From positions 1 through 48,259 of the IMG/VR virus record IMGVR_UViG_3300023220_000133: a stretch of DNA of 48,259 nucleotides. One strand, written 5' to 3'. The stretch is from a virus. This document shows, in pieces, positions 38,487 through 45,388 of this stretch. A model generated the notes under the pieces. The model did not search any database. It had not been told where the DNA came from and saw only the letters and a program-made list of their open reading frames with translations. Position 1 is the first letter of the stretch; each line of letters starts with the position of its first letter. The position numbers and the translations under genes were made by a program.

Positions 38487-38685
38487 CTGTAGACCCCTTT
38501 CTATTTTGATATTCACATATGATATTACCCGAACGGGTGCGGTGACATTGTGCGCGAGGGCCGTCACATGTATACAAGGCAAACCACTCATCATCTTTCA
38601 TCGATTCATGCACCCCCGCAACCCCTGCGGCCCAACTGAGCATATTGGCAGGAAATCCTCGCAATGTTACTGTAGGAGGTGTCAT
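38479..38685 (-). CDS. Hypothetical protein
   Basis: 68 residues from ATG 38685 with a strong GGGAGG upstream: MTPPTVTLRGFPANMLSWAA, then ESMKDDEWFALYTCDGPRAQ, CHRTRSGNIICEY. Three Cys and one His in the C-terminal half may bind metal. Start overlaps the preceding stop. Confidence 0.6.
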   Translation of the reverse strand: MTPPTVTLRGFPANMLSWAAGVAGVHESMKDDEWFALYTCDGPRAQCHRTRSGNIICEYQNRKGSTDD

Positions 38686-38798
38686 AGCAGCCTCCCAAAA
38701 AGTACCCACATGAAGAGCGCTAATATCACAAAGCCCTCCCAGTAATCCCAGCCGTCAAGCTTCTTGGCTTGGTTGATTATTAATTGAATATGGTTCAT
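38682..38798 (-). CDS. Very small membrane protein
   Basis: 38 residues, MNHIQLIINQAKKLDGWDYW, then one membrane helix (EGFVILALFMWVLFGRLL). ATGA overlaps with both neighbours support it despite its size. Confidence 0.55.
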   Translation of the reverse strand: MNHIQLIINQAKKLDGWDYWEGFVILALFMWVLFGRLL

Positions 38799-38989
38799 GA
38801 TTTAGGTGACCTTCCCGGACCCCATGTCGCCCATATAAGGGTCACTATACAAACCCCACCCACCGCCGCCAGCGTTGCCAGCTGGTTGCTCTCAGCAATG
38901 CGAAGTGAAGACGATGCCAGATAAAGAACCCCTAAACCCCACAAGGCACTTTCAATTAAATGTGATATTCTGCTATATACTAAAGTCAT
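38795..38989 (-). CDS. Small membrane protein
   Basis: 64 residues from ATG 38989 (AGGAGA upstream). Two hydrophobic stretches: LIESALWGLGVLYLASSSL and LATLAAVGGVCIVTLIWATW. Overlaps the gene that follows by 4 bases. Unknown function. Confidence 0.6.
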   Translation of the reverse strand: MTLVYSRISHLIESALWGLGVLYLASSSLRIAESNQLATLAAVGGVCIVTLIWATWGPGRSPKS

Positions 38990-38999
38990 AGAATTTCTC

Positions 39000-39395
39000 C
39001 TATCTAATGGTTTTGTGACGCGGTGGGATGCCATTCATCATGTCGGCGTAGCTCTCTTGCATCATGGTCAGCGTGGCTATGTGTGAGGCGTTGCCGGGGC
39101 TTTCCTCAACCAGATCATTCATGATGTTTATACCCTTTTCCATCGATACACGCGAGGCCCTTTTCCTTTGATCGAAGGTCATGTTCTCAATGCCCATGTT
39201 AAGGACAGTTTCATCATCGGCGGTGTGTTGAAATCTTGGCGACTTCAACAGGCTTTTGACGATTGCCTTGCGCTTCTCGGTGTGTGGCTTTGTTTTGTCC
39301 GGGATTGTACGCCTGTTGTAAATATATAAAGAGATACCCAATCCAACAACGGTGCCCATAGAGCCGCCGATAATTATTCCATCAATCAATGTCAT
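39000..39395 (-). CDS. Membrane-anchored hypothetical protein
   Basis: 131 residues. MTLIDGIIIGGSMGTVVGLG, then ISLYIY is a membrane anchor, followed by a basic helical cytoplasmic part (RRTIPDKTKPHTEKRKAIVK). The end is His/Pro-rich (NGIPPRHKTIR). Overlaps the upstream gene by 4 bases. Confidence 0.65.
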   Translation of the reverse strand: MTLIDGIIIGGSMGTVVGLGISLYIYNRRTIPDKTKPHTEKRKAIVKSLLKSPRFQHTADDETVLNMGIENMTFDQRKRASRVSMEKGINIMNDLVEESPGNASHIATLTMMQESYADMMNGIPPRHKTIR

Positions 39396-39676
39396 TCTTC
39401 CTCTCCATATTCCTCGTCAAGCGCCACCGTAATTCTATATTTGGCAGATAAGACGGTTTCATATATTTCCGTGACGCCATCCTCCATGTCTGAGGGGTCG
39501 ATGTCACACTCGTGGTCTATTCTTTCAAAGGCCAATGCATACCGTTGACCAAGGGCTGACACTTCTTTCTGCATGTCACGGTATAATGTTTCCAGCGCCT
39601 CAAAGTCATCGTTGCGCCCGTCATGGTGACGTAGATGCTCGCGGCCTGTCCTTGTGTTTTCCGATAAATCCATCAT
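39392..39676 (-). CDS. Hypothetical acidic helical protein
   Basis: 94 residues, MMDLSENTRTGREHLRHHDG, then ETLYRDMQKEVSALGQRYAL, predicted coiled coil, with an acidic tail (EEYGEEE). Start preceded by GGAGAGAC. No family recognised. Confidence 0.65.
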   Translation of the reverse strand: MMDLSENTRTGREHLRHHDGRNDDFEALETLYRDMQKEVSALGQRYALAFERIDHECDIDPSDMEDGVTEIYETVLSAKYRITVALDEEYGEEE

Positions 39677-39695
39677 GTCTCTCCTTTACCTGTGG

Positions 39696-39953
39696 TTAGC
39701 CTTCAAACCCATACGACTCGCCGTCTGAATAATACCATTGGCCGACATCTTTCCCATTGACCACCTTGACTACATAGATAGATTCGTAGTTTCTTGAATT
39801 TCGGCGGGCATATGCGAGGGCCGATGATTTGTTTTCGTATTCCCTGTAGAAAATCCAATCATCCCTCTCGGGGTCAGCCCAATCAACACGGAACCCATTA
39901 ACAATGTGGCCGTTATTCCATGATGCGTGTCCGCTCTGTGTTTCAACATTCAT
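39696..39953 (-). CDS. First gene of the leftward operon, hypothetical
   Basis: 85 residues, MNVETQSGHASWNNGHIVNG, then WIFYREYENKSSALAYARRN, SIYVVKVVNGKDVGQWYYSD. Beta-alpha-beta pattern with many aromatic residues. GGAGAGAAG precedes the ATG. Being first behind a strong promoter, it is probably made early and could be a host-takeover or regulatory protein (inference from position). Confidence 0.65.
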   Translation of the reverse strand: MNVETQSGHASWNNGHIVNGFRVDWADPERDDWIFYREYENKSSALAYARRNSRNYESIYVVKVVNGKDVGQWYYSDGESYGFEG

Positions 39954-39975
39954 CTTCTCTCTCCTTATTTACCTC

Positions 39976-40003
39976 ACAATACCACACCCTATCATAGTGT
40001 CAA
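39976..40003 (-). promoter_or_regulatory. Leftward early promoter
   Basis: On the minus strand TTGACA at 40003-39998, 16 bases, TATTGT at 39981-39976; start expected near 39969. It shares both hexamers and the spacer length with the rightward promoter at 40039, and the 3' end of both spacers is GGTG-rich. Drives the recombination operon. Confidence 0.75.
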
Positions 40004-40038
40004 GCATTATTATTTTAAGGCTTAACCACATTATGTTA

Positions 40039-40066
40039 TTGACACGGTGTTTATATGGTGTATTGT
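40039..40066 (+). promoter_or_regulatory. Rightward early promoter
   Basis: TTGACA at 40039-40044, 16 bases, TATTGT at 40061-40066; start expected near 40073, a few bases before the tRNA-like element. Thirty-five bases of AT-rich DNA separate it from the leftward promoter, leaving room for operators. Confidence 0.75.
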
Positions 40067-40077
40067 AATGGTGTTGG

Positions 40078-40210
40078 TCGAGAGGTGTAGCTCAGTATGG
40101 TTAGAGCGCATCAGGAGATGGTCGGTGGCCTAGTACAGGATTGATAAGGTGGTGAATTCCAGCCTTTGAGATTACGGCCCGTCGTTGGTTCAAGTCCAAC
40201 CGCCTCTCGG
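40078..40210 (+). tRNA. tRNA-like RNA with an enlarged central region (possible tRNA pseudogene)
   Basis: Canonical parts: acceptor strand AGAGGTG (40081-40087) with CGCCTCT (40201-40207), extendable by three more pairs outward; T8 and A9; D arm GCTC/GAGC with the GG-containing loop AGTATGGTTA; T arm GTTGG-TTCAAGT-CCAAC at 40184-40200. Between D and T arms lie 76 bases (40108-40183) instead of about 23, and I cannot find a 5-bp stem with a 7-base loop and U33. No CCA is encoded. The base next to the acceptor is C73 paired with G-1, as in tRNA-His. First product of the rightward operon; a decayed tRNA, a tRNA-derived regulator or a decoy. Confidence 0.6.
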
Positions 40211-40233
40211 CTGATAATATAAAAGGAAAAGAC

Positions 40234-40503
40234 ATGACTAGAAGAGAACAGATAGCAAAAAAGATCAGTGCCAAGCGACGCGGTATTGTGGTGAAACTTT
40301 CGGACCACATCAAGCAATCCAAAAGCACGAAGGGCAAGAAGGTCACATATCAAATGATTGCCGACGTTGTAGGCTGCGGAAAGAACCACGTTGCCCACGG
40401 TTTCAGGGTTGATAAGACCATGACTGACAAGATGCTTGTAGAGACATTATACGCCGTTGAATACATAACCGGTGAAAACATAGACCATATACTGGAGGGA
40501 TAA
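40234..40503 (+). CDS. Basic putative DNA-binding protein
   Basis: 89 residues, MTRREQIAKKISAKRRGIVV, then KVTYQMIADVVGCGKNHVAH, ending MLVETLYAVEYITGENIDHI. The middle has the spacing of a helix-turn-helix (YQMIADVVG and CGKNHVAHGFR). First protein gene behind the rightward early promoter, with AAAAGGAAAAG upstream. A Cro-like role at the divergent promoters is possible. Confidence 0.6.
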   Translation: MTRREQIAKKISAKRRGIVVKLSDHIKQSKSTKGKKVTYQMIADVVGCGKNHVAHGFRVDKTMTDKMLVETLYAVEYITGENIDHILEG

Positions 40504-40505
40504 AC

Positions 40506-40793
40506 ATGACACGTAAAATTACCAGAGAGGATTTAGTTACAGCCTTTGCGCGGACAGAGTTACACCGCGATCAAATACAGGGGTTTACCTATGCTAATAA
40601 AGAGGAGGGGTACGACCAACATGTAGCCCGAGATTTACTCTGTGAACATAGCAGTCAAGCCTTCTGGATCGCCCGCGATGATGGGACCGTCTCCAATTAT
40701 GATAAGCTTCACGGCGAGATGTTGATTGCCATTGAAGAACGGCAAATGCAGCTTGTAGCCAATGAGTTAAACTCTTTATTACAGGAGCAATAA
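40506..40793 (+). CDS. Hypothetical protein
   Basis: 95 residues, MTRKITREDLVTAFARTELH, then LLCEHSSQAFWIARDDGTVS, EEL-like helical C-terminus. It lies 3 bases after the preceding gene. No family recognised. Confidence 0.65.
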   Translation: MTRKITREDLVTAFARTELHRDQIQGFTYANKEEGYDQHVARDLLCEHSSQAFWIARDDGTVSNYDKLHGEMLIAIEERQMQLVANELNSLLQEQ

Positions 40794-40794
40794 A

Positions 40795-41004
40795 ATGGAC
40801 ATACTCACACTAAAGGAAATACAGGCCATTAACCCGCCCCTGTACCTCACAAACGTTAGACGCATGGCACAGGTAACTTACACTGCCAGACAAGCGGAAT
40901 CCGACGCCATCAAAAACAAGGCTCGCATTGCAAAGTGGGGACCATTGAAGGCATCACTGCGGACACTCAGGCAGGCAACCACTAACGTGTTGAGGTGGGC
41001 ATGA
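40795..41004 (+). CDS. Hypothetical basic protein
   Basis: 69 residues, MDILTLKEIQAINPPLYLTN, then VRRMAQVTYTARQAESDAIK, basic helical end (RTLRQATTNVLRW). Start follows the previous stop by one base. The TGA overlaps the ATG of the nuclease gene. Confidence 0.6.
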   Translation: MDILTLKEIQAINPPLYLTNVRRMAQVTYTARQAESDAIKNKARIAKWGPLKASLRTLRQATTNVLRWA

Positions 41005-41363
41005 AAAATAAATCAGCATCACAAAACGGACGCCGCAACCGCCAGAAGGGCCAGGAGTTCGAGCGCGAGGTGGTAGCCATGTTAGAAGAGAGTGCCGTTG
41101 CCGCAGAGCGCATCAAGGGCAGCGGATATCAGGCTAAGGACCACAATGATATACGGATAACAGAGAAGTCTCTCACGGGGCTTGAAATCGAATGCAAGCG
41201 CAAATCAAAAGGTTGGGCAGGATTATATAAACTCATGGAGCAAAAGGACGTTTCTATCGTTGCTCTCCGGGCCGACAATAAGCCCGCGCTGGCTGTCATA
41301 GAATTCAAATTTCTTTGCAGTCTTTTATACGCATTTAAAGATGAAATGAACGGTCTGGAATAG
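41001..41363 (+). CDS. PD-(D/E)XK Holliday-junction-resolvase-like nuclease
   Basis: 120 residues from ATG 41001. RRNRQKGQEFEREVVAMLEE, then AAERIKGSGYQAKDHNDIRI, GLEIECKRKSKGWAGLYKLM. The conserved E of the first helix, the ND of the D strand and the ExK-type EIECKRK are the active-site residues of archaeal Hjc-like and phage resolvases. Expected to cut branched DNA during replication or packaging. Start overlaps the preceding TGA. Confidence 0.78.
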   Translation: MKNKSASQNGRRNRQKGQEFEREVVAMLEESAVAAERIKGSGYQAKDHNDIRITEKSLTGLEIECKRKSKGWAGLYKLMEQKDVSIVALRADNKPALAVIEFKFLCSLLYAFKDEMNGLE

Positions 41364-41387
41364 ACATAATAGAAACATAAGGAGCGG

Positions 41388-41507
41388 ATGATGAACGAAG
41401 AATTGGAAGCGTGGGCAAAAACAAACGGCATTGACAATCTGGAAAAAGAGGAATACGGCGGCAACCACTTAGATTTATTCCCTGACACAATCGAGGGTGA
41501 ATTATGA
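41388..41507 (+). CDS. Very small acidic protein
   Basis: 39 residues, MMNEELEAWAKTNGIDNLEK, ending DLFPDTIEGEL. AAGGAGCGG precedes the ATG at 41388, and its TGA overlaps the next ATG. Function unknown. Confidence 0.55.
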   Translation: MMNEELEAWAKTNGIDNLEKEEYGGNHLDLFPDTIEGEL

Positions 41508-41764
41508 CCAGACCATTAACACAAACAACCAAGTGTAAGCACGACTTTACCCCATGGGAGAGAATAAGTCCCGAAGTTAGGGGAGAGCCTGCCACATGGA
41601 GCGCCACAAGAAAATGTAAAGACTGTGATGTCGAGGAAGTTTCATGCAGGGAGATTAACTGGGTAAACATTGATTATTCGCTCAATCACATGCGCCATAA
41701 CCATGTAGACACAGTACCGATGATCATAGCACACCCAATATTATGGAAGGCAACAGCACAATGA
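41504..41764 (+). CDS. Small putative zinc-binding protein
   Basis: 86 residues, MTRPLTQTTKCKHDFTPWER, then RKCKDCDVEEVSCREINWVN. C11, H13 with C39 and C42 could hold one zinc, as in small phage proteins beginning C.H.F..W. The rest is soluble. Coupled by overlaps on both sides. Confidence 0.6.
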   Translation: MTRPLTQTTKCKHDFTPWERISPEVRGEPATWSATRKCKDCDVEEVSCREINWVNIDYSLNHMRHNHVDTVPMIIAHPILWKATAQ

Positions 41765-42183
41765 AAACATCAGATGAAATACTGAGGGAGTTTTTCCGAG
41801 AATTGAGCCGATCCGTCGGCAATTGTGAGGGTTTGCACGTTGCTGAATGCGTTCCAGCGCTGAATGATGAGTTGCTGACCGCAGGCTACCACATCACACC
41901 CATAGAGCCAACAGAGAGATTCCAAGAGGGTTTCAAAGCCGGTGAATGCCATGCCACATCATTCTTCATCAACAGGGAGCCAACAGAGGCACAGATAGAG
42001 GCGGCATCAGCTAAATTAGTTAATTTCTTGTGTGGAACATCGTACAGAAAAAAGCTGCCCATGTTTTCGACGTGGGGGATAAAGCCCTCTCATAAAAGTA
42101 TTAACGATGTTACCGCCGAAAAGGTTGCTAAAAAAATACTCACAGCCGCCCTCACAGGTAATACTAGACAAGCTGATAGATAG
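41761..42183 (+). CDS. Hypothetical protein
   Basis: 140 residues from ATG 41761, which overlaps the preceding TGA; the open frame begins 18 bases earlier without a better site. MKTSDEILREFFRELSRSVG, then GFKAGECHATSFFINREPTE, AQIEAASAKLVNFL. The last part has a P.E..I.AA..... helix common to many phage proteins of unknown function. A promoter overlaps its last codons. Confidence 0.65.
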   Translation: MKTSDEILREFFRELSRSVGNCEGLHVAECVPALNDELLTAGYHITPIEPTERFQEGFKAGECHATSFFINREPTEAQIEAASAKLVNFLCGTSYRKKLPMFSTWGIKPSHKSINDVTAEKVAKKILTAALTGNTRQADR

Positions 42184-42193
42184 GGTATATATT
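42165..42193 (+). promoter_or_regulatory. Promoter for the 90-nt RNA
   Basis: TAGACA at 42165-42170, 17 bases, TATATT at 42188-42193. Seven bases later is the G at 42200 that opens the paired GGGGCG, so transcript start and structure start would coincide. Confidence 0.55.
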
Positions 42194-42199
42194 AAATAT

Positions 42200-42290
42200 G
42201 GGGCGCTACTCTTGTAGGGCCTTGCCGGTGAATACCTTTTTAGGATGCAACGCTGGCAGATTGCAGGACGCTCCTTGGCCTGCCGCCCCA
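42200..42290 (+). ncRNA. Putative 90-nt structured RNA or leader
   Basis: GGGGCG (42200-42205) closes with CGCCCC (42284-42289). Inside: CTAC-TCTT-GTAG (42206-42217), TGCAA (42246-42250) with TTGCA (42261-42265), and alternatively GCAGG (42263-42267) with CCTGC (42279-42283). The last two cannot form together, a switch-like feature. No open frame with a ribosome binding site lies within it. No terminator follows, so the RNA is either processed or acts as the 5' leader of the helicase genes. I do not match it to a known riboswitch or tRNA. Confidence 0.45.
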
Positions 42291-42350
42291 CATCCTTTCA
42301 TAGGGTAAAATCAAGGAGGGATGTTAAACACTGAAACAAGGATATTTCAC

Positions 42351-42560
42351 ATGACAGACGCTACCACCAGACCTATTAAATACAAATATTATTGCAGCTT
42401 TTCTTGCAAGGGAGGTTTTGGTTTTGTTGTCGTAGACCTAGATGGCATTATCAGTACAAGCGAAGACATCCAAGTAGTTCGCGAGGGGATCAAGGAAAAC
42501 CAAAATCTTGATGTTCTCCCCATAATCATATCCTTTCAGCTATTGGATAGTAAGACATGA
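42351..42560 (+). CDS. Hypothetical small protein
   Basis: 69 residues from ATG 42351 (AAGGATATTTCAC upstream). The in-frame ATG at 42321 has AGGAGGG directly against it, too close to work well. MTDATTRPIKYKYYCSFSCK, then GGFGFVVVDLDGIISTSEDI, IQVVREGIKENQNL. Beta-alpha pattern. First protein after the 90-nt RNA. Not recognised. Confidence 0.6.
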   Translation: MTDATTRPIKYKYYCSFSCKGGFGFVVVDLDGIISTSEDIQVVREGIKENQNLDVLPIIISFQLLDSKT

Positions 42561-42742
42561 GTATGAGGTGGGGCATCGAGGATCAGGTTGAAGCCGCCGA
42601 AAGGGTAGCTCTTCTTGAGGATTTAGTGGTTCATTTATGGAGAAACACATCATATCCATTAGCCACAATGACGGCAGACGAGAGAGAACTGTTTGATAGC
42701 ATCCTGCGTGCTGCCGATCCTAAGGCGGAGAATGACTCATGA
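42557..42742 (+). CDS. Hypothetical small helical protein
   Basis: 61 residues, MSMRWGIEDQVEAAERVALL, then TADERELFDSILRAADPKAE. Predicted helical. Starts with ATGA overlap and ends overlapping the helicase start, so it is tightly coupled to it. Could be a helicase accessory protein (position only). Confidence 0.6.
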   Translation: MSMRWGIEDQVEAAERVALLEDLVVHLWRNTSYPLATMTADERELFDSILRAADPKAENDS

Positions 42743-44103
42743 GTGATCTATTCAATCTTGAGGCAGAGCAGGCATTGCTTGGCGCTGTCTTCAATAATAC
42801 CGAGTGCCTTGATCATATTGGGTATCTAAAGCCCGAGCATTTCATGGAACCCGTGCATGGTGATATATATCAAGATTGCGTAGGACTTCACAGAGAAGGT
42901 AAGTCGGCAAATCCTGTATTCATCTACAACAAGTATAAACATGATCCGCGCTTAAGTGAAGAGGAAGTTGCTGGCGGAGCGAAGGATTATATTGTCAGAC
43001 TTCATGCTAGTGCAGCTACACTTATCAATTCCCCTGAATTCGCAGCCACTATCTATGATTTATATCTCAGAAGGTGCATTGCTAATGATTGCGAAACTTT
43101 GGCCGGTATGGTTTATGATCTTGATGTTGATCCAGTCGACGAACTCACTCAAATGTACAATGCCATTGTAGACGGGGCAGAGATTAAATCAACCAACATT
43201 CGCACCCTATCCCAAATCATGGACACAACACTTGCGGGCCTTGAGGATATCAGGCACAACGGCGGCATGTTGGGGTTAAAGACAGGACTTGCAGACCTCG
43301 ATAGGATGATAGGGGGCTTACGATCTAAGCTCTACCTGATAGGCGGTCGCCCTGGTATGGGTAAAAGCGCCTTAATGCTCTTCCTTGCTCACAGCACAGC
43401 CTTACAGGTTCCTACTCTGGTATTCTCTCTTGAGATGCCCGGCGAGGAAAACGCAACACGCGCCATTGCTATGCAGTCAGCTATTGGAAACATCGGCACT
43501 ACGTCTGTTTTGAACTATCAGGATATTGATAACAACAATCTGTGCAAAACCCAGTATGAGCACATGGTAGAACATGCAGGTAATATTAAAAACATACAGC
43601 TAAGAATATGCGACGACGCCAACATGACGGTGCAGAAAATCAGGCGAATATGCAAAAGCATCAAATCAAAGTATGGTCTTGGCGCGGTGTATATAGATTA
43701 TCTCCAGCTATTGGCCCATGAAGACCGGCACAAAGGCATGTATGCACAGGTCACAGAGAACTCAGGAGCCTTGAAGCGCTTACAGAGAGAGTTAGACGTG
43801 CCTATGGTGGTCCTGTCGCAGCTTTCTAGGGGGGTAGAGCAGCGAGACGACAAGCGCCCGTTCATGTCTGACCTAAAAGAGAGTGGTGCCATTGAGCAGG
43901 ACGCAGACGTTATCCTGTTCCCATTCAGGGAAGAGTATTATCTTGAACGAGAAGAAAGCCCGGAAAATAAACAGAGACTTATAGACATTGCCAACAGCAT
44001 TGAGATCATCGTAGCCAAGCAAAGGGCAGGGCCTACAGGTTCATTCGTTGCTGGCTGCAATATTGGTGCTAATTCTTTCTGGACAAAGGAGAGGCATCAA
44101 TGA
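42739..44103 (+). CDS. DnaB-type replicative helicase
   Basis: 454 residues, near the usual DnaB length. N-terminal domain: EAEQALLGAVFNNTECLDHI, KPEHFMEPVHGDIYQ. RecA-like domain from about residue 180: TGLADLDRMIGGLRSKLYLI, Walker A GGRPGMGKSALM, then SLEMPGEENATRAIAMQSAI, Walker B AVYIDYLQLL, motif 4 SQLSRGVEQRDDKRPFMSDL, KESGAIEQDADVILF, and the closing R..GPTG. It unwinds DNA at the phage fork as a hexamer. The O-like initiator follows with a 4-base overlap. Confidence 0.95.
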   Translation: MSDLFNLEAEQALLGAVFNNTECLDHIGYLKPEHFMEPVHGDIYQDCVGLHREGKSANPVFIYNKYKHDPRLSEEEVAGGAKDYIVRLHASAATLINSPEFAATIYDLYLRRCIANDCETLAGMVYDLDVDPVDELTQMYNAIVDGAEIKSTNIRTLSQIMDTTLAGLEDIRHNGGMLGLKTGLADLDRMIGGLRSKLYLIGGRPGMGKSALMLFLAHSTALQVPTLVFSLEMPGEENATRAIAMQSAIGNIGTTSVLNYQDIDNNNLCKTQYEHMVEHAGNIKNIQLRICDDANMTVQKIRRICKSIKSKYGLGAVYIDYLQLLAHEDRHKGMYAQVTENSGALKRLQRELDVPMVVLSQLSRGVEQRDDKRPFMSDLKESGAIEQDADVILFPFREEYYLEREESPENKQRLIDIANSIEIIVAKQRAGPTGSFVAGCNIGANSFWTKERHQ

Positions 44104-44891
44104 CAGGATGGATAAAACTTCATAGAGCCGCTATAGATCACTGGTGCGCGTCGGAGCCTGAGTTTCTGGCAGTGTGGATTAGGTTACTCTGTGAGGCTAA
44201 CCACAAGGCCGTTAAAACCATAATGAACGGTGCGCCAGTTAATATAGATAGGGGCCAATTAGTCTATGGCAGAAAGGTATTTTCCGAGCGGTCTGGTGTC
44301 AGTATCTCTAAATTAAGGCGTATCATTCGTGTGTTAACCGATGAGGGCATGATTGACCAACTAAAAACCAACAAATACTCAGTTATTACAATACTTAACT
44401 ATGATTTGTATCAGGGTGTTGACCAGCCAAAAACCAGCAGATCGCCAGCAGATCGCCAGCAGATGACCACATCTAAAGAATGTAAAGAAGTTAAAGAAAA
44501 GAAAGAGCCTAAAGATAGCCTTGAAGGTTTCGATGAATTTTACGATGCTTACGCCTACAAGAAAAACAGAGGACAGGCAAAAAAGGCTTGGGCAAAGATA
44601 CCTCTTGCAGACCATTCTTTAGTTATTGAAGGGGCAAATACGGCGGCAAGAATAGGTGGAGAGTTTAGGCCATATCCTGCAACATGGTTAAATGCGGAGG
44701 GCTGGCTCGACGAGCATGAAGGCCAATTAGTAAATGGTGAACTCCGAACGCTTTGGGTTCATGCAATAGAAATTCACAGGGAGAAAAAAAGATGGCCAAT
44801 AAATCCAAATTATTACTTCATGGGGAAACTATCAGAATGCCCCGACGATTTGAGAAGCGCCAATGCAGACCTATTTCCATCGGTGAATTAG
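44100..44891 (+). CDS. Replication initiator, O-like (winged helix)
   Basis: 263 residues. N-terminal winged-helix region: WIKLHRAAIDHWCASEPEFL, RGQLVYGRKVFSERSGVSIS, KLRRIIRVLTDEGMIDQLKT. This is the pattern of phage replisome-organiser and lambda O-type proteins. The middle (residues about 112-140) is encoded by iteron-like repeats and a purine-rich tract. The C-terminus (YDAYAYKKNRGQAKKAWAKI, YPATWLNAEGWLDEH) resembles the DnaB-contacting end of O/DnaD-like proteins. It probably binds the origin within its own gene and recruits the helicase. Confidence 0.8.
   Translation: MTGWIKLHRAAIDHWCASEPEFLAVWIRLLCEANHKAVKTIMNGAPVNIDRGQLVYGRKVFSERSGVSISKLRRIIRVLTDEGMIDQLKTNKYSVITILNYDLYQGVDQPKTSRSPADRQQMTTSKECKEVKEKKEPKDSLEGFDEFYDAYAYKKNRGQAKKAWAKIPLADHSLVIEGANTAARIGGEFRPYPATWLNAEGWLDEHEGQLVNGELRTLWVHAIEIHREKKRWPINPNYYFMGKLSECPDDLRSANADLFPSVN
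44434..44520 (+). other. Candidate replication origin: 11-bp iterons plus A-rich tract
   Basis: CCAGCAGATCG at 44434-44444 and 44445-44455, with a third copy CCAGCAGATGA at 44456-44466, followed by a purine-rich, A-rich tract at 44471-44520. It lies inside the O-like gene, as the lambda origin does in gene O. Three tandem units encode the low-complexity SRSPADRQQ region of the protein. Confidence 0.6.
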
Positions 44892-44959
44892 TAAAACCAT
44901 TAATGAAAGAGATAAGGGAGAATATGAATGACCATGAAGGAAATTCCAAAGAAAATTGA
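44792..44959 (+). CDS. Hypothetical basic protein overlapping the initiator gene
   Basis: 55 residues from ATG 44792 (GGGAGAAAAAA upstream), 100 bases inside the preceding gene in a second frame. MANKSKLLLHGETIRMPRRF, then RPISIGELVKPLMKEIRENM. The length and ribosome binding site support it; function unknown. Confidence 0.5.
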   Translation: MANKSKLLLHGETIRMPRRFEKRQCRPISIGELVKPLMKEIRENMNDHEGNSKEN

Positions 44960-45164
44960 ACATACTTGCGATTGTTGTGGAAAGGTTGAAATAACAAAAT
45001 ACACCGATAGTCCAAGATATTGGGATACGGTTGCTGTATACACTACAGGGTATGATGACGGAATGGCGGTTGGTGGATTTGAGGACAAAAAAGAGTTTTG
45101 TGGTAAATGCCACGGAAATTTCAAGGTCATGTTTAAAAAATTCATGAGCGAAGGGCGAGATTAA
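44928..45164 (+). CDS. Small zinc-ribbon-like protein
   Basis: 78 residues, MTMKEIPKKIEHTCDCCGKV, then KKEFCGKCHGNFKVMFKKFM. Two pairs, CDCC and CGKC, can bind one zinc. AAGGGAGAATATGA precedes the start, and ATG 44934 is an alternative. Overlaps the previous gene by 32 bases. Not assigned to a family. Confidence 0.65.
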   Translation: MTMKEIPKKIEHTCDCCGKVEITKYTDSPRYWDTVAVYTTGYDDGMAVGGFEDKKEFCGKCHGNFKVMFKKFMSEGRD

Positions 45165-45192
45165 CCAATGAAAGAGATAGAGGAGAGAATGA

Positions 45193-45360
45193 ATGAGCAA
45201 GGAGCAATGGATTCAAAAACACGCAGCGGACATGCAAGATCACATAGATGACAAAATAAATGATCTGGAATATATCGAGAGGAGAATTAACGCGGGTATG
45301 ACAGTTGATTATATAATGAATGATTTTAAGGAATTGGACGCAGAAAGAGAGGCCAAATGA
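45193..45360 (+). CDS. Hypothetical small helical protein
   Basis: 55 residues, MSKEQWIQKHAADMQDHIDD, then DLEYIERRINAGMTVDYIMN. Acidic and helical. GGAGAGAATGA precedes ATG 45193. Last plus-strand gene before the convergent operon, whose last gene starts ending at 45389. Confidence 0.6.
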   Translation: MSKEQWIQKHAADMQDHIDDKINDLEYIERRINAGMTVDYIMNDFKELDAEREAK

Positions 45361-45388
45361 CCAACCATGAAAACATAGCAAGGGGCGC

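Noticed and set aside
40078-40210. Phage attachment site in a tRNA gene
   Set aside because: No integrase is encoded, and the element is transcribed as the head of an operon, so integration here is unsupported.
44434-44466. CRISPR-like array
   Set aside because: The units are only 11 bp, directly abutting, with no spacers; iterons fit better.
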